DNA from: Nostoc sp. PCC 7524
GTDB taxonomy: Bacteria > Cyanobacteriota > Cyanobacteriia > Cyanobacteriales > Nostocaceae
NCBI RefSeq assembly: GCF_000316645.1
Contig: NC_019684.1
Coordinates: forward strand, 1,736,001-1,800,000
Direction of reading: 5' to 3'
DNA: 64,000 nucleotides
The notes beneath the pieces were generated by a model. That model did not search any database. It was not told the DNA's origin and worked only from the letters and a program-made list of their open reading frames with translations. Each line of letters begins with the position of its first letter. The stretch's first letter is position 1. Of this stretch, positions 62,725 through 64,000 are shown in pieces. Both the position numbers and the translations under genes were made by a program.

Positions 62725-63311
62725 GGTAAAATCTCCTTCCCTGCTTCGGCGTAGCATCGCCAAGCAATTTGAGCGTAAGTATCTTTGAGAGCATTAACTG
62801 GAACTCCCTCTAAAGCAGCACGTTGGAATACCGCTAACCGTCGAATCCCCGACTTGAACACAGGTAAACCTGCATTTAATAGGGTGACTCTCGCTTCCTC
62901 TCCGGCTTTATTGGGATTAGGAGGGACAAGAGTAAGCAATATTTTATACTTTGCTTTAAGTTTTTTCAGTAAATCAACCATGTGCAACGTCGCAGCTAAG
63001 GCGATCGCATCTGGGGTAGTCGGGATAACCAACAAATCGCATCCTTTAGCTAGAGTTTTTAGCTCATCCGCATCTGGACGGGCCGGGGTGTCAATCACTA
63101 TATGCTCATAAAGCCCCGCTAAATTGACTCCCTGCTTCTCATCTGCCACCTTAAAGGGCAAAGAACCCCGATTTGACCAATCTAAAGCACTAAGGTTTAA
63201 ATCACCATCTATTAACAGTGTGTCAGCTTTGCTCTGGAGATATGTAGCTAGATGCAATGCTGTCGTAGATTTACCGACACCACCCTTAAAAGCCGCTACA
63301 GTGATAATCAT
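62721..63311 (-). CDS. parA: ParA-family partition ATPase
   Basis: The 196-residue protein starts MIITVAAFKGGVGKSTTALH with the deviant Walker A lysine pair (K-GGVGKS). It continues with LLIDGDLNLSALDW and the Walker B-like HIVIDTPARPD. It lacks an N-terminal DNA-binding domain, so it is a small type Ib-like ParA or a MinD/ParA-type orphan. A longer reading from 63353 would overlap an 8-bp repeat array. It is coupled to a ribbon-helix-helix gene by GTGA overlap. Together they look like a plasmid-type partition or segregation cassette. Confidence 0.88.
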   Translation of the reverse strand: MIITVAAFKGGVGKSTTALHLATYLQSKADTLLIDGDLNLSALDWSNRGSLPFKVADEKQGVNLAGLYEHIVIDTPARPDADELKTLAKGCDLLVIPTTPDAIALAATLHMVDLLKKLKAKYKILLTLVPPNPNKAGEEARVTLLNAGLPVFKSGIRRLAVFQRAALEGVPVNALKDTYAQIAWRCYAEAGKEILP

Positions 63312-63349
63312 TTTTTCGGTGAACGCAAATAATTTTTCGATTTTACTCC

Positions 63350-63417
63350 ACATCTAAACATCTGAACATTTCATTTTTATCTGTATCATCTGAATATTTA
63401 AACATTTAGACATCTAA
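63350..63417. promoter_or_regulatory. Array of 8-bp repeats (ACATCTRA) at the parA promoter, probable RHH operator/centromere
   Basis: Eight 8-bp units lie in register except for one 4-bp gap: ACATCTAA, ACATCTGA, ACATTTCA, (TTTT), TATCTGTA, TCATCTGA, ATATTTAA, ACATTTAG, ACATCTAA. They lie directly upstream of parA. Short direct repeats in phase are how omega/ParG-type ribbon-helix-helix proteins recognise their operator and centromere. Confidence 0.7.
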
Positions 63418-63800
63418 ATTACTTAGTATTTTGATATTTAAAATATGATATGTAATTATACTTATATTTTAAATACAAACTATTTTAAGTAAAATGTAGA
63501 GATAAATGTAATTTTAAATACAGCAATTTACTTGCTAGTTGTGGCAGTCGTGAAAGATTGAATATCAAGGAATTTACACATTTCTACCTTTTTTCTACCT
63601 ACCCACTGCAACTAATGCTTTGTAACGGCGTATTACGTTGATGGACAGGTGAGCCGAAAAGTTTTACAATCTGACTGAATGTAGTAAATCTACTTATTGC
63701 CCAATCAACCTCAGCATAGTAAAGATTTTCTGGCGATTCCGCTAGAGAATAGTGCCGACCTATTAATATAAAAAAGTATTGATGAGAGGGTTATAAACCA
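63418..63800. other. AT-rich interval before the small membrane protein
   Basis: About 380 bp with no ORF of note. It probably carries the promoter of the gene at 63801. The palindrome TACGGCGTATTACGTTGA-like stretch near 63625 is weak. Nothing else is recognised. Confidence 0.4.
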
Positions 63801-63923
63801 ATGGATGTAAAGCTAATTTTGGTGGGTTTAACAGTTATATTTACTATTTCGTGCCTATTTTTTGGGACGAAAAACGGATTTTATGATTCCGACAACTATC
63901 ACGGCAATGGCTCTGCTCATTGA
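63801..63923 (+). CDS. 40-residue single-helix membrane protein
   Basis: The ORF encodes 40 residues: a membrane helix (VKLILVGLTVIFTISCLFFG) followed by a polar tail, TKNGFYDSDNYHGNGSAH. GAGAGG lies 11 bases before the ATG. The tail with its Gly, Asn and His residues has the look of a conserved cyanobacterial small membrane protein rather than a random ORF. I cannot name it. A thylakoid location is possible but not shown. Confidence 0.6.
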   Translation: MDVKLILVGLTVIFTISCLFFGTKNGFYDSDNYHGNGSAH

Positions 63924-64000
63924 TTACACAAACACAAAAGGCAAATTCCCTTGGCCTCTACTTTGAGAGCTTCTTGTTACCCAAATTTTCCACACCAGTG

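Overview
The window is chromosomal DNA of a filamentous, heterocyst-forming cyanobacterium of the Nostoc/Anabaena group. Signs of this are a photosystem I psaF gene at the left edge, very many HIP1 octamers (GCGATCGC), short tandem repeats that are mostly 7 bp long between genes, a HepN-type sensor kinase and a HetP-family gene. The gene order psaF / tsaD / tic22 / prmC / yrdC / hepN resembles what I remember of Anabaena sp. PCC 7120 around all0109 to alr0117. That match is from memory and was not searched.

Region 1 (1 to about 26 kb) is mostly core genome. It holds psaF (partial), tsaD, an alpha/beta hydrolase, a two-ACT-domain protein, two paralogous Ycf52-like acetyltransferases, tRNA-Pro(UGG), a tic22-prmC-yrdC run, hepN, secD-secF, the pyruvate dehydrogenase E1 beta gene, hemB and prfC. 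It also holds a TPR/pseudo-M48 membrane protein, an RRM RNA-binding protein behind a long structured leader, a sucrose-phosphate-synthase-like glycosyltransferase and a class V aminotransferase. Translation quality genes recur: tsaD and yrdC (t6A synthesis), prmC (release factor methylation), prfC (RF3) and rsmA.

Region 2 (26 to 48 kb) mixes core genes with mobile DNA. It has an MlaE permease with its MlaF/MlaD partners 10 kb away, an intact IS630-type element, a BlaI/M56 pair, comB, a damaged IS5-type element and clpC. Between the IS5 element and clpC lies a three-gene AAA ATPase / TOPRIM (DUF3226) / small-protein operon that looks like a nuclease or defence cassette. Next come a CrtISO-like oxidoreductase and an IS701-type element that has rewritten the C-terminus of a DUF389 membrane protein. 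A second trpC, a truncated trpEG-type gene and a HetP-like gene follow.

Region 3 (48 to 64 kb) starts with a 1.4 kb gene-free stretch before a receiver/AraC regulator. Then come ispE and rsmA, a toxin-antitoxin-like cluster with a DUF6888/DUF6887-type fusion and a RelE toxin, a Ser/Thr kinase fused to an FGE-sulfatase domain, and a REP-associated transposase flanked by matching palindrome pairs. A Uma2 nuclease, a multi-PAS sensor kinase, a tyrosine recombinase and a GerMN lipoprotein follow. Last is a ParA/ribbon-helix-helix partition-like operon with an array of 8-bp repeats at its promoter, and a 40-residue membrane protein near the right edge.

A pattern across the whole window is that heptamer repeat arrays start at, or run into, the 3' ends of genes and supply their stop codons. 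In one case such an array encodes a protein's N-terminus.
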